A DNA stretch of 33,869 nucleotides from an uncultured Thermoleophilia bacterium. Its GTDB lineage: Bacteria; Actinomycetota; Thermoleophilia; Miltoncostaeales; Miltoncostaeaceae. Location of the stretch: positions 1 through 33,869 of the forward strand of contig CAMYIK010000007.1 of assembly GCA_947258365.1 (NCBI GenBank), in the 5' to 3' direction. The translations under genes and the position numbers were made by a program. This document shows positions 8,220 through 17,975 of this stretch, one piece after another. Numbering within the stretch: position 1 is the stretch's first letter; each line of letters opens with the position of its first letter. The notes under the pieces are model-generated. The model worked only from the letters and a program-made list of their open reading frames with translations, was not told the DNA's origin and ran no database searches.

Positions 8220-9457
8220 GTTCCCGGCCTCGGAACGGGTGTCATGGCGTTCTCGGCGGATGGCTCGTCGATCTCGGGGATGCGATTGGCGAGACTCCAG
8301 ATGCCCCAAATGAAGAGAATGGCGGCCCAGATGATGAGTGTCGGAGCGATGCCGATCTGAGCCGCAACGGCCCCTGCCACCAGGGACCCGAGGCCGATTC
8401 CGCCCACTACCGCCAATTGGTAGAAGCCGAGCATCCGACCCACGTAGCTCGGCTCTGAGCGCAGCTGCATCGATGTATTAGTACCGCTGAACAGCCAGAT
8501 CCAGAACGCCCCACAGAACCCCATCAGCGGCAGCGTCAGCCAGATCCAGGGCGAAATCGCAATACCGAACAGACCCAGAGCGAAGACGAAGCTCGCGATC
8601 GGCAGCAGCGCGCTCGCGCCGATACCCCGGCGACGCAGGCCCTCATAGATCACCGCACCAACAACCCCTCCCCCGCCCATGGCCGAAAGGAGCGCACCAA
8701 GCTCAGGCGCCCCGCCGTCCAGGCGCCCGTTGATGACCGGGGCGAGTTCCTGAATCACTGCGGCGAATGTCGTGAACAGAGCCATGCCGATCAAGAGACG
8801 GCGCAGCGCGGGGTCAGCCATGGCATAGCGCAGACCGTCACGGATGCCCGCTCGCTGGCGCGGAGCGGGAACCGGCGCCCGGCCGGCCCTGACGAGTGCC
8901 ACGATGAGGACCCAGTACGAGACGGCGTTGAGGGCGAAGCACCAGGCAGGTCCGGCGAACGCCAACACCAGGCCGCCGATGGCCGGGCCGATGAGTCGGG
9001 CGACGTTGATACCGGCGGCGTTGACCGTCACCGCCTGGGAGAAGTGCTCGCGCGGCACCAGCTGCGGGATCAACGCAAGCATCGCGGGCAGGCCGAGGGC
9101 GAAGCCCGACCAGAGGACGGTGCTGAGCAGATAGATGGACGCGACGCTGAGCGCGTCGGCCGCAGCCGTCAGGGCCAGCAGGCTTGCGGCGAGAGACTGA
9201 AGGGCAAACGTCGCGACCGCGACCTTCCGGCGATCAAAACGGTCCGCGAGCTTTCCGGCAAGCGGAGCCAGGAACACGCTCGGACCGCGTGCGGTCACGG
9301 CGAGCACACCAACGGCGAAAGCGCTCCCGGTGAGCTCCCAGACCAGGAAGCCGGCCGCCACGATCTGCAACCAGGTCCCGCCGTTGCTGGCCAGGCTTCC
9401 CAGCCAGACCTCGCGGTAGGTGCGCACCCGCAGAACCGATGGGACGGCCCGCATCAT
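8216..9457 (-). CDS. MFS transporter (EntS/MFS_3-like exporter)
   Basis: This 413-residue integral membrane protein belongs to the major facilitator superfamily, and about twelve hydrophobic segments can be traced. The N-terminus (LRVRTYREVWLGSLASNGGTW) and the loop LAGKLADRFDRRKVAVAT between helices 2 and 3, the MFS A-motif, are typical of the MFS_3/enterobactin-exporter-like group. A long cytoplasmic linker with basic residues (RAGRAPVPAPRQRAG) separates the two six-helix halves. ATG 9457 is used, and ATG 9454 is equally possible. No strong ribosome site is seen. It lies 48 nt after atpC with no obvious terminator, so it may be read with the atp operon. It overlaps the M20 gene by 4 nt. The substrate is unknown. 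Coupling to wall-related genes might hint at a precursor or a small molecule, but that is speculation. Confidence 0.88.
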   Translation of the reverse strand: MMRAVPSVLRVRTYREVWLGSLASNGGTWLQIVAAGFLVWELTGSAFAVGVLAVTARGPSVFLAPLAGKLADRFDRRKVAVATFALQSLAASLLALTAAADALSVASIYLLSTVLWSGFALGLPAMLALIPQLVPREHFSQAVTVNAAGINVARLIGPAIGGLVLAFAGPAWCFALNAVSYWVLIVALVRAGRAPVPAPRQRAGIRDGLRYAMADPALRRLLIGMALFTTFAAVIQELAPVINGRLDGGAPELGALLSAMGGGGVVGAVIYEGLRRRGIGASALLPIASFVFALGLFGIAISPWIWLTLPLMGFCGAFWIWLFSGTNTSMQLRSEPSYVGRMLGFYQLAVVGGIGLGSLVAGAVAAQIGIAPTLIIWAAILFIWGIWSLANRIPEIDEPSAENAMTPVPRPGT

Positions 9458-9505
9458 GTTGTGGCGCGTCGCGGCCTATGCCCCGGCGACCGCGCGCTAC
9501 CGAAT

Positions 9506-9943
9506 CTAGCTCTCCGAGGAGACTCTGAGCCGGTTCTCCGCTCGCGCCTTGGAGCGGTCCGCGGACTGGCGCCCCACGGAGTCATCCTCCGACAGAGTCG
9601 ACAGCTGCTCCTCGGCCCGCTGCAGAGCGGCTTCAGCTCGATCGCGATCGATGTCGTCGGCACGCTCGCCCTGCTCGACGAGGATCAACACGCTGTTGCC
9701 CTCGACCGTCATATAACCCTCGCCCGTCGCGATGCGAATCAGCGTCTCATCAGCCAAGCGCACGCGGGTCTCCCCAACGCGCAGGAACGCCTCCAGCGGC
9801 GCGTGGCGCGCCAGGATAGCGACATCTCCCGCCACACTCGGCGCGATGACCATCCGCACGTCTCCCTCAAAGAGGGAGCCACGCGGGCTCAAGATGCTTA
9901 GCGGGACGGTTGCCTTGTCCGTCCCCGGTGTCGCGGTCGACAT
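9506..9943 (-). CDS. atpC: F-type ATP synthase epsilon subunit
   Basis: Epsilon joins the rotating central stalk of F1 to the c-ring and can inhibit ATP hydrolysis. The N-terminal beta-sandwich is clear (LSILSPRGSLFEGDVRMVIA, GDVAILARHAPLEAFL, GEGYMTVEGNSVLILVEQ). It is followed by a charged helical C-terminus rich in Ala, Glu and Arg from about residue 95. At 145 residues it is slightly longer than the usual 130-140 because of an Arg/Ser-rich tail. ATG 9943 lies 10 nt after the atpD stop, with AGGGGCC just upstream. It is the last gene of the canonical atp set. Confidence 0.95.
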   Translation of the reverse strand: MSTATPGTDKATVPLSILSPRGSLFEGDVRMVIAPSVAGDVAILARHAPLEAFLRVGETRVRLADETLIRIATGEGYMTVEGNSVLILVEQGERADDIDRDRAEAALQRAEEQLSTLSEDDSVGRQSADRSKARAENRLRVSSES

Positions 9944-9953
9944 TCAGTGGCCC

Positions 9954-11387
<1,434 letters not shown>

Positions 11388-11394
11388 TCAGCGC

Positions 11395-12291
11395 TTAGGT
11401 AAGCGCATCGGCACCCGCAACGACCTCCAGGATTTCCTGGGTGATCGCAGCCTGACGGGCGCGGTTCATCTGCAGTGTGAGTTGGTCGATCAACTCGCCG
11501 GCATTGTCGGTCGCGTTGCGCATGGCCGTTCGCCGAGCGGCGAGCTCAGCGGCGGCGCTCTCCAGCAAACCGCGATAGATGGTGATCTCGACGTATGTCG
11601 GCAGCAGGCGCTCGAGGAACTCCTGCGGATCGGGCTCGAAATACGCGACGCCTGCTGAGGCCTCGTGCTGCTCAGCCGCCTCCTGGCCGGTCTCCACGAA
11701 CTCGCGGGGAATCGGAAGGAGCTGCTCCATCGTCACGGTCTGCTCGAGCACCGACTTGAAGGCGTTGAAGACGATGAGCACACGATCGGTCTCGCCGGAC
11801 GTAAACGACTCCACCGCGTGAGCGGCCACCCTTTCGGCGTCGGAGTAATTCGGCTCGGTCGAGAAGCCCTCGAAGCTGCGATCGATGGGTAGGCCGCGAA
11901 AGCGCAGTGCCCCGGCGCCCTTCTTACCGACGGCGGTGTAGTCCACGTCACTCACGCCTCCGGAGCGGAGCTCGTCCGCTCGGATAAAGGCGCTGCGCAG
12001 GATGTTCACGTTGAACGCTCCGGCCAAGCCTCGGTCGCCCGTGATGGTCACGATGGTGGCGCTCTTGACCTCTTCGCGCTCCTCCAGGAGAGGCGTCGCC
12101 GAGACGGTGCCCGACCGCAGCGCGGCCTGGCCGGTCAGCCGGCGCATACCTTCGCCGTACGGTCGAAGCGCCTCGATGCGGTCCTGCGCCTTCTTGAGAC
12201 GCGCGGACGCCACGAGTTCCATCGCGCGCGTGATCTTGCGCGTGCCGCGGACCGAATCGATCCGCCGCTTGATGTCTTGCTGAGATGCCAC
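11395..12291 (-). CDS. atpG: F-type ATP synthase gamma subunit
   Basis: Gamma forms the rotating coiled-coil shaft inside the alpha3beta3 hexamer. The N-terminal helix has the conserved IKRRIDSVRGTRKITRAMEL and the C-terminal helix has TDNAGELIDQLTLQMNRARQAAITQEI, the two halves of the coiled coil. The central Rossmann-like domain contains TGDRGLAGAFNVNILR. The 298 residues are normal for actinobacterial gamma. The start is a GTG at 12291 directly after the atpA stop TAG with no spacer, so it probably depends on ribosomes finishing atpA. Confidence 0.96.
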   Translation of the reverse strand: MASQQDIKRRIDSVRGTRKITRAMELVASARLKKAQDRIEALRPYGEGMRRLTGQAALRSGTVSATPLLEEREEVKSATIVTITGDRGLAGAFNVNILRSAFIRADELRSGGVSDVDYTAVGKKGAGALRFRGLPIDRSFEGFSTEPNYSDAERVAAHAVESFTSGETDRVLIVFNAFKSVLEQTVTMEQLLPIPREFVETGQEAAEQHEASAGVAYFEPDPQEFLERLLPTYVEITIYRGLLESAAAELAARRTAMRNATDNAGELIDQLTLQMNRARQAAITQEILEVVAGADALT

Positions 12292-13839
12292 CTAGGCGGC
12301 CTGATCCCCGGTCTCGCCCTCGACGGCCTCAGTGACGTCGGCGACACCGATCTTCACGAGCAGGTCGCTGATCCAGGCGTCCAGGCGTTCGGCGAGCTCA
12401 TCGCTCCAGCCTTCGCGAATCTCGCCCAGCATCGTGCCCTCGTCGCGAAGCGCGCTACGGATCTCCTCGTTGACACCAGGGACCCGGCCCGGGTCGATCT
12501 TGTCGAGGTGCCCCTTACCGGCGGCGAAGATGATCGCGACCTGCTCTTCCACCGGCCACGGTGCGTACTGCGGCTGGTTGAGGGTGGCGACGAGCCGCTC
12601 GCCTCGCGCCAGGGTGGCCTGAGTGGCGGCGTCCAGCTCGGAGCCGAACTGCGCGAAGGCCTCGAGGTCGCGGTACTGCGAGAGCTCGAGCTTCAAGGAG
12701 CCAGCCACCTTGCGCATGGACTTCACCTGCGCGGCGCCACCGACGCGGCTCACCGAAATACCGACGTTCACCGCGGGGCGCACACCGGAGTAGAAGAGCT
12801 TGCTCTCCAGGAAGATCTGGCCGTCGGTGATCGAGATCACGTTGGTCGGGATGTACGCCGAGACGTCGCCCGCCTGGGTTTCAATGATCGGCAGAGCGGT
12901 CAGCGAACCGCCGCCCAGCTCGTCGTTGAGCTTGCACGCGCGCTCCAGCAGGCGTGAGTGGAGGTAGAAGACGTCACCCGGGAATGCTTCACGGCCTGGC
13001 GGGCGCCGCAGCAACAGCGACATCTGCCGGTAAGCGTCGGCCTGCTTGCTGAGGTCGTCGTAGATGCACAGCGCGTGCTGACCGCCGTAGAGGAAGTACT
13101 CCGCCATCGTCGCGCCCGAGTAGGGGGCGAGGTACTTCAGCGGCGCGGGCGCCGAGGCGGATGCCATGACGACGGTCGTGTACTCCATCGCGCCCGATGC
13201 CTTGAGGCGGTCGACCACGCCGGCGACCGTCGACGCCTTCTGGCCGATCGCGACGTAGAAACACATCATGTCGCCGCCGCGCTGGTTGATGATCGTGTCG
13301 ATCGCGATGGCGGTCTTGCCGGTACGACGGTCGCCGATGATCAGCTCACGCTGGCCACGGCCGATCGGGATCAGGGCATCGATCGCCTTGATACCGGTCT
13401 GCAGCGGCTCGGCGACGGGCTGACGCTGGACGACGCCGGGAGCCTTGAACTCCACCGGACGCCGGTGCTCGGTCTCGATCGGGCCGAGGTCGTCGAGCGG
13501 GTTGCCCAGCGGATCGACGACACGCCCCAGGAGGGCCTCGCCGACGGGCACCTCGATGACGCGCCCGGTGCGGCTCACCGGGTCGCCTTCCTTGATCTGG
13601 GTGGACTCGTTGAGGAGCACCACACCGACGTTGTCCTCTTCGAGGTTCAGCGCCAGTCCGGTCACGCCGCCAGGCAACTCGAGCATCTCGAGCGCCACGG
13701 CTGAGCCGAGGCCGTGGACACGGGCGATGCCGTCGCCGACCTGCAGGACGGTTCCGGTCTCTTCCGCCTCGACCCCGCCTTGATACTGCGAGATCTGCTC
13801 CCGCAATACCTTCGTGATCTCATCGGGTCGCAGCTGCAT
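12292..13839 (-). CDS. atpA: F-type ATP synthase alpha subunit
   Basis: Alpha alternates with beta in the F1 hexamer and binds non-catalytic nucleotide. The P-loop GDRRTGKT lies at residues 169-176. The alpha-specific N-terminus ([20 protein letters not shown]), the [17 protein letters not shown] stretch, and [10 protein letters not shown], which includes the [14 protein letters not shown] neighbourhood, are all present. The signature [17 protein letters not shown] follows. It has 515 residues and ATG 13839 is preceded by GGAAAGG. It sits 42 nt after atpH and abuts atpG. Confidence 0.98.
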   Translation of the reverse strand: MQLRPDEITKVLREQISQYQGGVEAEETGTVLQVGDGIARVHGLGSAVALEMLELPGGVTGLALNLEEDNVGVVLLNESTQIKEGDPVSRTGRVIEVPVGEALLGRVVDPLGNPLDDLGPIETEHRRPVEFKAPGVVQRQPVAEPLQTGIKAIDALIPIGRGQRELIIGDRRTGKTAIAIDTIINQRGGDMMCFYVAIGQKASTVAGVVDRLKASGAMEYTTVVMASASAPAPLKYLAPYSGATMAEYFLYGGQHALCIYDDLSKQADAYRQMSLLLRRPPGREAFPGDVFYLHSRLLERACKLNDELGGGSLTALPIIETQAGDVSAYIPTNVISITDGQIFLESKLFYSGVRPAVNVGISVSRVGGAAQVKSMRKVAGSLKLELSQYRDLEAFAQFGSELDAATQATLARGERLVATLNQPQYAPWPVEEQVAIIFAAGKGHLDKIDPGRVPGVNEEIRSALRDEGTMLGEIREGWSDELAERLDAWISDLLVKIGVADVTEAVEGETGDQAA

Positions 13840-13881
13840 CGCTGATTTACCTTTCCGTCGCTACGTCGTTCGTGGTTGGCG

Positions 13882-14427
13882 TCAGCCGGTCGCGCCGAGA
13901 GGCGCGCCGGCGAGGTTACGTCGAAGGGTGTCGAGGCGGCTCCGGAGCGATCCGTCGACGCGGATCTCACCGACCTCGAGCACCAAGCCGCCGATGAGGT
14001 TCTCGTCGACCCGCTCGGTCAGCGCCGCCGTACGTCCGGTCTGCCGCTCGATGCGCTGCACGATTTTCTCGCGCATGGAGTCATCCAGCGGAATCGCCGT
14101 TACGGCAGTGATCTCAATGGTTCCGGCGGCTTCTGCCACCCGAGCCTGAAAACCGCTTGCGATCAGAGAGAGGTCGCCGAGGCGCCCCCGGTCGACCAGC
14201 ACTTGGAGGAAGTTGGAGAGCACGGGAGAAGCGCCCTCGGTGATCTTCGCGATCACCGACTTCTTGGTACGCGAGTCGAGGTTGGGGCTGGCGAGCGTGT
14301 GAGCGAGATCCTCAGACGAGTCGACCGCAGTCGTGAAGGCCTTCAGGTCATCGGCTACCTGAGAGACGGCATCTGCGTCTGTCGCCGCCTCGAAGAGGGC
14401 TTCGGCGTATGTGGACTCGACGCTCAC
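13882..14427 (-). CDS. atpH: F-type ATP synthase delta subunit
   Basis: Delta clamps the peripheral stalk to the top of F1. The 181-residue protein starts with the family pattern STYAEALFEAA. It contains an all-helical N-terminal domain, with LASPNLDSRTKKSVIAKI and FLQVLVDRGRL, and ends in the conserved GGLVLEVGEIRVDGSLRSRLD segment. The GTG start at 14427 overlaps the stop of atpF by 4 nt (GTGA). It is a separate gene from atpF, unlike the fused b-delta gene of mycobacteria, which argues against a mycobacterial relative. Confidence 0.95.
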   Translation of the reverse strand: MSVESTYAEALFEAATDADAVSQVADDLKAFTTAVDSSEDLAHTLASPNLDSRTKKSVIAKITEGASPVLSNFLQVLVDRGRLGDLSLIASGFQARVAEAAGTIEITAVTAIPLDDSMREKIVQRIERQTGRTAALTERVDENLIGGLVLEVGEIRVDGSLRSRLDTLRRNLAGAPLGATG

Positions 14428-14972
14428 TTCAGCTTGCTCATGTCCGCTTCGGCGAGGGCCTCTTCGATGAACCGGCGGTGCTCGTCGTCGCTGAGCGTGC
14501 GACGCGTCACCTTCTCGGCCGCCAGCATCGCGAGTTCCACGACATCGTCACGGATCTGCGATGAGGCCTCACGGGTCTGGGCGGAAATGCGCTCCTCGGC
14601 ATCGGCCAAGACACGCTCGCGCTGTTCTTGGGCTGCGGTGAGGATTTCCGAGCCCTGGCGCTCCCCGTCCTTGCGGCCACGCTCACGAAGCTCGTCCGAC
14701 TCGTGGCGAGCCTCCTCGAGGCGGCTGTTGTACTCGCCCACCAACCGCTCCGACTCGAGGCGGTTGTTCTCGGCCTGGTCGAGGTCCTCGGCGATCCTTT
14801 GGCGACGGGCGTCAAGGAACTCTGCGACCGGGCCGAAGACATAGCGCTTGAGGACGAACAAGGTGATGAGGAACATCACCAGCGTCCAGACCATCAGCCC
14901 GGGCTGGGGGCTGAGCAACGGGTTGTCGCTCGAGGCGAGAACCGGCGAGATGTCGATCAACGGGAGAACCAT
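14424..14972 (-). CDS. atpF: F-type ATP synthase b subunit
   Basis: Subunit b is the membrane-anchored peripheral stalk. It has one N-terminal membrane helix around residues 26-44 (GLMVWTLVMFLITLFVLK) with the conserved PGLMVW entry. It then runs as a long charged amphipathic coiled coil (LDARRQRIAEDLDQAENNRL and following) to the C-terminus. Its 182 residues are typical. ATG 14972 is preceded by AAGGA about ten bases upstream. It lies between atpE and atpH and overlaps atpH by 4 nt. Confidence 0.95.
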   Translation of the reverse strand: MVLPLIDISPVLASSDNPLLSPQPGLMVWTLVMFLITLFVLKRYVFGPVAEFLDARRQRIAEDLDQAENNRLESERLVGEYNSRLEEARHESDELRERGRKDGERQGSEILTAAQEQRERVLADAEERISAQTREASSQIRDDVVELAMLAAEKVTRRTLSDDEHRRFIEEALAEADMSKLK

Positions 14973-14990
14973 GGCGCAGAGGTCCTTCGC

Positions 14991-15230
14991 CTATCCGATG
15001 AAGAAGGCGACGAAGCCCATCAGCAGGGCGTAGAACACGATCGCCTCCGTGAGCGCGAGGCCCAGGAACATGAGGCCCATGATCTCGCTGCGCATCTCCG
15101 GCTGGCGGGCGACCGCCTCGACGGTCTTACCCATGAGGTAACCGACACCGGCACCCGGACCGATCGCGCCGAACCCGGTTGCGAGGCCAAGCGCAAGGAT
15201 CTTGGCCGCATCTTCAATGTTTCCCTCCAC
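14991..15230 (-). CDS. atpE: F-type ATP synthase c subunit
   Basis: The 79-residue c subunit forms the ion-driven rotor ring. There are two membrane helices joined by the polar loop ARQPEMRSE. The first has the Gly-rich GAIGPGAGVGYLMG, and the second carries the ion-binding Glu at residue 62 (LALTEAIVFYALL). The position of the sodium-ligating Gln of Na+-type rings is Val here, and the residue after the Glu is Ala rather than Ser or Thr. This indicates proton coupling. The start is GTG 15230 with AAAGGAG upstream. The gene lies between atpB and atpF, in the standard order. Confidence 0.96.
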   Translation of the reverse strand: MEGNIEDAAKILALGLATGFGAIGPGAGVGYLMGKTVEAVARQPEMRSEIMGLMFLGLALTEAIVFYALLMGFVAFFIG

Positions 15231-15251
15231 GGGACTGTCTCCTTTGCTGGG

Positions 15252-16148
15252 TTAGTGCGGTGGCTCCACCGCATAGCCGATGTAGATGCCGCTGAGCATC
15301 GCGAAAATGTAGGCCTGGAGTCCGGCGATCATGACCCACTCGAACAGGTAGAAGAAGATGCCGACCGGCAGGGCGAGCACGCCGATGAAGCTGCCGAGCA
15401 GGATCACGAATCCCGCCGCCATGATGATCAGCAGGTGGCCGGCCAGAAGGTTGGCGAACAGTCGCACTGAGAGACTGACGAGACGCAGGATCTGAGAGAG
15501 CAACTCAAGCACGAAGATGACCGGCTTGATCGCTCCGGGAGCGTCGGGAATCATGGTTTTGAGGTACCCCACCGGACCATGTGCTTTTACGCCCTCGACG
15601 TTGTAGGCGACGAAGACGAGGATCGTGAGCGTGAGCGTGACGTTGATGTTGGCCGTCGCGGCGTAAAGACCGAGATCCGGTAAACCGCCGGGGAATGTGC
15701 CGCTCTCGTGTGAGACGGGAAGCGGCACGAAGCTCACGAGGTTGCTCGCCGCGATGAAGAGGAACAACGTGGCGATGAACGGGAAGTACCTGTGAAAGGT
15801 CTTCTCGCTCAGAGTCGGCTTGGCGATCTGGTCTTCCGCGAACTCGTAGGCCAGCTCCACCGCGTTCTGGATTCGGTTGGGCTTGAGTCCCATGCCCCCG
15901 CGGATACCGAATACCGCGATCAAGCCGAAGATGATGCAGATGGCGGAGGCGATCCAGAGGTAGATCACCGCTTTGGTGATCGAGAGGTCGACGAAGCCGA
16001 AGTCGAGATCCACGTAAGGAGTGAGCTCGAACTCCAAGGAGGGGTCGAAGTCCTCATCCTCGGCGGCAGCTGCCAGCCCCGGCAGCGAGAGCAGCGCGCC
16101 GAAGGCGACCGCCCAGATCCATAGCCAGCGGCGGCGCACCGCGTTCAC
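15252..16148 (-). CDS. atpB: F-type ATP synthase a subunit
   Basis: Subunit a provides the two half-channels that pass protons to the c-ring. The essential Arg is residue 229 in LSVRLFANLLAGH, and the later helices contain VILLGSFIGVL and AYIFAMLSGIYIGYA. PFIATLFLFIAASNL and KPNRIQNAVEL are family motifs. The first 30 residues form a basic and hydrophobic segment ending LPGLAAAAE, like a cleavable signal peptide, and an acidic stretch (EDEDFDPSLEFEL) follows. The GTG start at 16148 overlaps the AtpI-like gene by 4 nt. A shorter start cannot be excluded, but the reading frame and coupling favour this one. Confidence 0.95.
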   Translation of the reverse strand: MNAVRRRWLWIWAVAFGALLSLPGLAAAAEDEDFDPSLEFELTPYVDLDFGFVDLSITKAVIYLWIASAICIIFGLIAVFGIRGGMGLKPNRIQNAVELAYEFAEDQIAKPTLSEKTFHRYFPFIATLFLFIAASNLVSFVPLPVSHESGTFPGGLPDLGLYAATANINVTLTLTILVFVAYNVEGVKAHGPVGYLKTMIPDAPGAIKPVIFVLELLSQILRLVSLSVRLFANLLAGHLLIIMAAGFVILLGSFIGVLALPVGIFFYLFEWVMIAGLQAYIFAMLSGIYIGYAVEPPH

Positions 16149-16531
16149 TCCCCGGCCTCCGCCTTGCGGATCTTCTGGGTGATTCCGAACAGCACCGTCC
16201 GCCCCAGAAGATCAAAGGTGAAGGCGAAGATGAAGACGGCCGCGGCCGTCAGCGCGATCGGCTCGGAGAAGCGCAACGCAACCACGAACAGGATCCCCAC
16301 GACGATCCATGCACGGGCGATGAATGAGAGCCCGGCCAAGCCGACCGCGAACGTCGGCTCGATGTCCAGCGCGAACTTGCCGGTGGCCAGCGAGAGGCCC
16401 CAGTTGGCCAACCAGAGCCCAAGGCCGAGGTACCAGCCCTCGATAGGACCGCCCGCGAGCAGCACGAACGGAAGGGCGATGATGGCGACGGCGATGCCGA
16501 GTGTCGACGCCACGAATTGGACCGGGCGCAT
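16145..16531 (-). CDS. AtpI-like membrane protein of the ATP synthase operon
   Basis: This is a 128-residue, very hydrophobic protein with about four membrane helices (FVASTLGIAVAIIALPFVLL, a Trp-rich second segment, WIVVGILFVVAL and AAAVFIFAFTFDLLG) and a basic tail. The place between wecA and atpB is where actinobacteria carry atpI, the putative assembly or ion-supply factor of the ATP synthase. Sequence similarity to classical AtpI is weak, so the call rests mainly on position and topology. The ORF in the track runs up to 16987, which would overlap wecA. The ATG at 16531 fits the first helix. A GTG at 16561, with GGGG upstream, would add ten residues and is a fair alternative. It overlaps atpB by 4 nt. 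Confidence 0.7.
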   Translation of the reverse strand: MRPVQFVASTLGIAVAIIALPFVLLAGGPIEGWYLGLGLWLANWGLSLATGKFALDIEPTFAVGLAGLSFIARAWIVVGILFVVALRFSEPIALTAAAVFIFAFTFDLLGRTVLFGITQKIRKAEAGE

Positions 16532-16620
16532 TGCAGATGATGCAGGGGCGACCGCGGTCACGCGCGGCACCCCGAGTAGGTAACGGAGCGCACTGAGTTC
16601 AGGCGAGTCCTCGAAGCGGA

Positions 16621-16649
16621 CTTTTAAGCCGTAGTCGTCGTGAGCACAA
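16621..16649 (-). promoter_or_regulatory. Candidate promoter of the atp operon
   Basis: In the wecA-atpI gap the minus strand has TTGTGC (16649-16644), 17 bases, then TAAAAG (16626-16621). A second possible -10 (TATACT) lies about 60 bases further upstream, without a good -35. Both matches are moderate, and I offer this only as the likeliest place for an atp promoter. Confidence 0.25.
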
Positions 16650-16700
16650 TCTGTCGACCCGGCTCCGGGCGGGCCGGAGTATAACCAAAGGATCCACCTC

Positions 16701-16727
16701 CCCAGCTGCCCATCGGAGCAGCTTGGG
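16701..16727 (-). terminator. Terminator-like hairpin downstream of wecA
   Basis: On the minus strand CCC-A-AGCTGC, an 8-base loop TCCGATGG, then GCAGCT-GGG forms a stem of nine pairs with one bulged A. It starts 23 nt after the wecA stop. There is no clear U-run after it, so it could be an attenuator or RNA-end stabiliser instead. It suggests wecA and the atp genes are not simply one transcript. Confidence 0.4.
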
Positions 16728-16749
16728 ACAAGCGTCAGGCCGACGAGAA

Positions 16750-17874
16750 TCAGCCGCTCGCGGCCTTGGCCCGCGCACGCTCCTGGTTGCGCTCTCGCAC
16801 GATCTGCACGACCGGGGTCTTGCCCCACTTCAAGATCTCGAGCACGTAGATCAAGTAGACCGCCGCAAGCACCGCCACCGCTCCGAGCCCAAGCAGAGCC
16901 AGGCTGCCCCACAGTTGGTAGCCCCCGCTGCTGTCGGTGTACGGAATGAAGCGGATCGACACCGCGATGAGCCCCATCAGGACGCACCAGGCATAGACAG
17001 CCAGGACGGTGCGTCGTTGACTCCAGCCGATGTTCAGGAAACGGTGATGAAAGTGGCTGCGGTCGGCGGCGTAGACCGGCAAGCCATGCTTGATGCGCTT
17101 CATGACCACGAACGAGGTGTCGAGGATCGGAACCGCGAGGATCAACAACGGGGCGATCAGCGCGACCGCCGCCGCGCTCTTCATCACTCCCGAAACCGCG
17201 ACGCCGGCGAGCATGAAGCCCAAGAACATCGAGCCGCTGTCGCCCATGAAGATCCGGGCCGGGTTGAAGTTGAAGTAGAGAAAGCCCAAACAGGCACCGG
17301 CGAGCGCAGCAGCGAGGATCGCCGGGTCAGCGCGATCGAGTGACGCGGCGAGGATCGCGAAGGTCGTGGCCGAGATCGCTGCGATGCCGGCCGCAAGCCC
17401 ATCGACGCCGTCGGTGAAGTTGATCATGTTCACCAGCGCGACGAACCAGACCACCGTGATGACGTACTGGGTCGCGCCGAGGTCGTAGACACCGAGGAAC
17501 GGCAGCGTCACATGATCGATCGTCAGCCCGGCCGATACGGGGACGGCCGCGCACGCGAGCTGGCCGAGCAGCTTCGCGGCGGGCTTGAGACCCCAGATGT
17601 CGTCAATCGCCCCCAGGATCGCGATCGCGGTCGCACCGAGCAGAAGCGCCCGCGACTGCCCATCGACCGGGAAGAAGACGAGCGCGGGCACCAGAAAGCC
17701 GATCAGGATCGCCAACCCGCCGAGTCGCGGGGTGGCGATGCGATGCACGCGGCGCTCATCGGGCGCGTCCACCGCTCCGATGGCACGTGCCACCCGGCCG
17801 AGCCAGGGGGTGAGTGCGACGGCGGTGACCGCAGCGACGATGGCGCTGAGGACGGGAATGAGGGTCGTGGTCAT
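16750..17874 (-). CDS. wecA: Undecaprenyl-phosphate N-acetylglucosaminyl 1-phosphate transferase (WecA/TagO family)
   Basis: This polytopic enzyme moves a sugar-1-phosphate, usually GlcNAc-1-P, from UDP-sugar to undecaprenyl phosphate and so starts a lipid-linked glycan at the inner membrane face. About eleven hydrophobic segments are visible. Catalytic landmarks are DERRVHRIATPRLGG, the Asp pair in GAIDDIWGLKP, NFTDGVDGLAAG, RIFMGDSGSMFLG, and the cytoplasmic ADRSHFHHRF motif, whose HxHHR form separates WecA/TagO from MraY. It has 374 residues and the start is ATG 17874 (leader without a strong ribosome site). The wecA-atpI-atpB order is the one found in actinobacteria such as Mycobacterium. 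The product could serve the LCP/Ugd polymer genes further along. Confidence 0.92.
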   Translation of the reverse strand: MTTTLIPVLSAIVAAVTAVALTPWLGRVARAIGAVDAPDERRVHRIATPRLGGLAILIGFLVPALVFFPVDGQSRALLLGATAIAILGAIDDIWGLKPAAKLLGQLACAAVPVSAGLTIDHVTLPFLGVYDLGATQYVITVVWFVALVNMINFTDGVDGLAAGIAAISATTFAILAASLDRADPAILAAALAGACLGFLYFNFNPARIFMGDSGSMFLGFMLAGVAVSGVMKSAAAVALIAPLLILAVPILDTSFVVMKRIKHGLPVYAADRSHFHHRFLNIGWSQRRTVLAVYAWCVLMGLIAVSIRFIPYTDSSGGYQLWGSLALLGLGAVAVLAAVYLIYVLEILKWGKTPVVQIVRERNQERARAKAASG

Positions 17875-17901
17875 CAGCTGGGCGGGTTTTCGCCCGAGGT
17901 G

Positions 17902-17931
17902 ATCTTAGGCTTCAGCATCCGACGTCATCAA
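17902..17931 (-). promoter_or_regulatory. Candidate promoter of wecA
   Basis: TTGATG (17931-17926), an 18-base spacer, then TAAGAT (17907-17902) on the minus strand is a good housekeeping-type match, placed about 28 bases before the wecA ATG. The rest of the gap to the GH114 gene holds only a short GGGCG...CGCCC inverted repeat at about 17880-17895. Confidence 0.4.
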
Positions 17932-17975
17932 CGGTTCGGTCACTGAGAACGCCGGGCTGCTCTCGCGCAGGATCA

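Noticed and set aside
12277-13704. Long plus-strand ORFs opposite atpA
   Set aside because: Shadow frames of the highly conserved atpA; they have no domain of their own.
14991-15230. Sodium-coupled c-ring
   Set aside because: The Gln and the Ser/Thr that bind sodium are Val and Ala here, so proton coupling is preferred.
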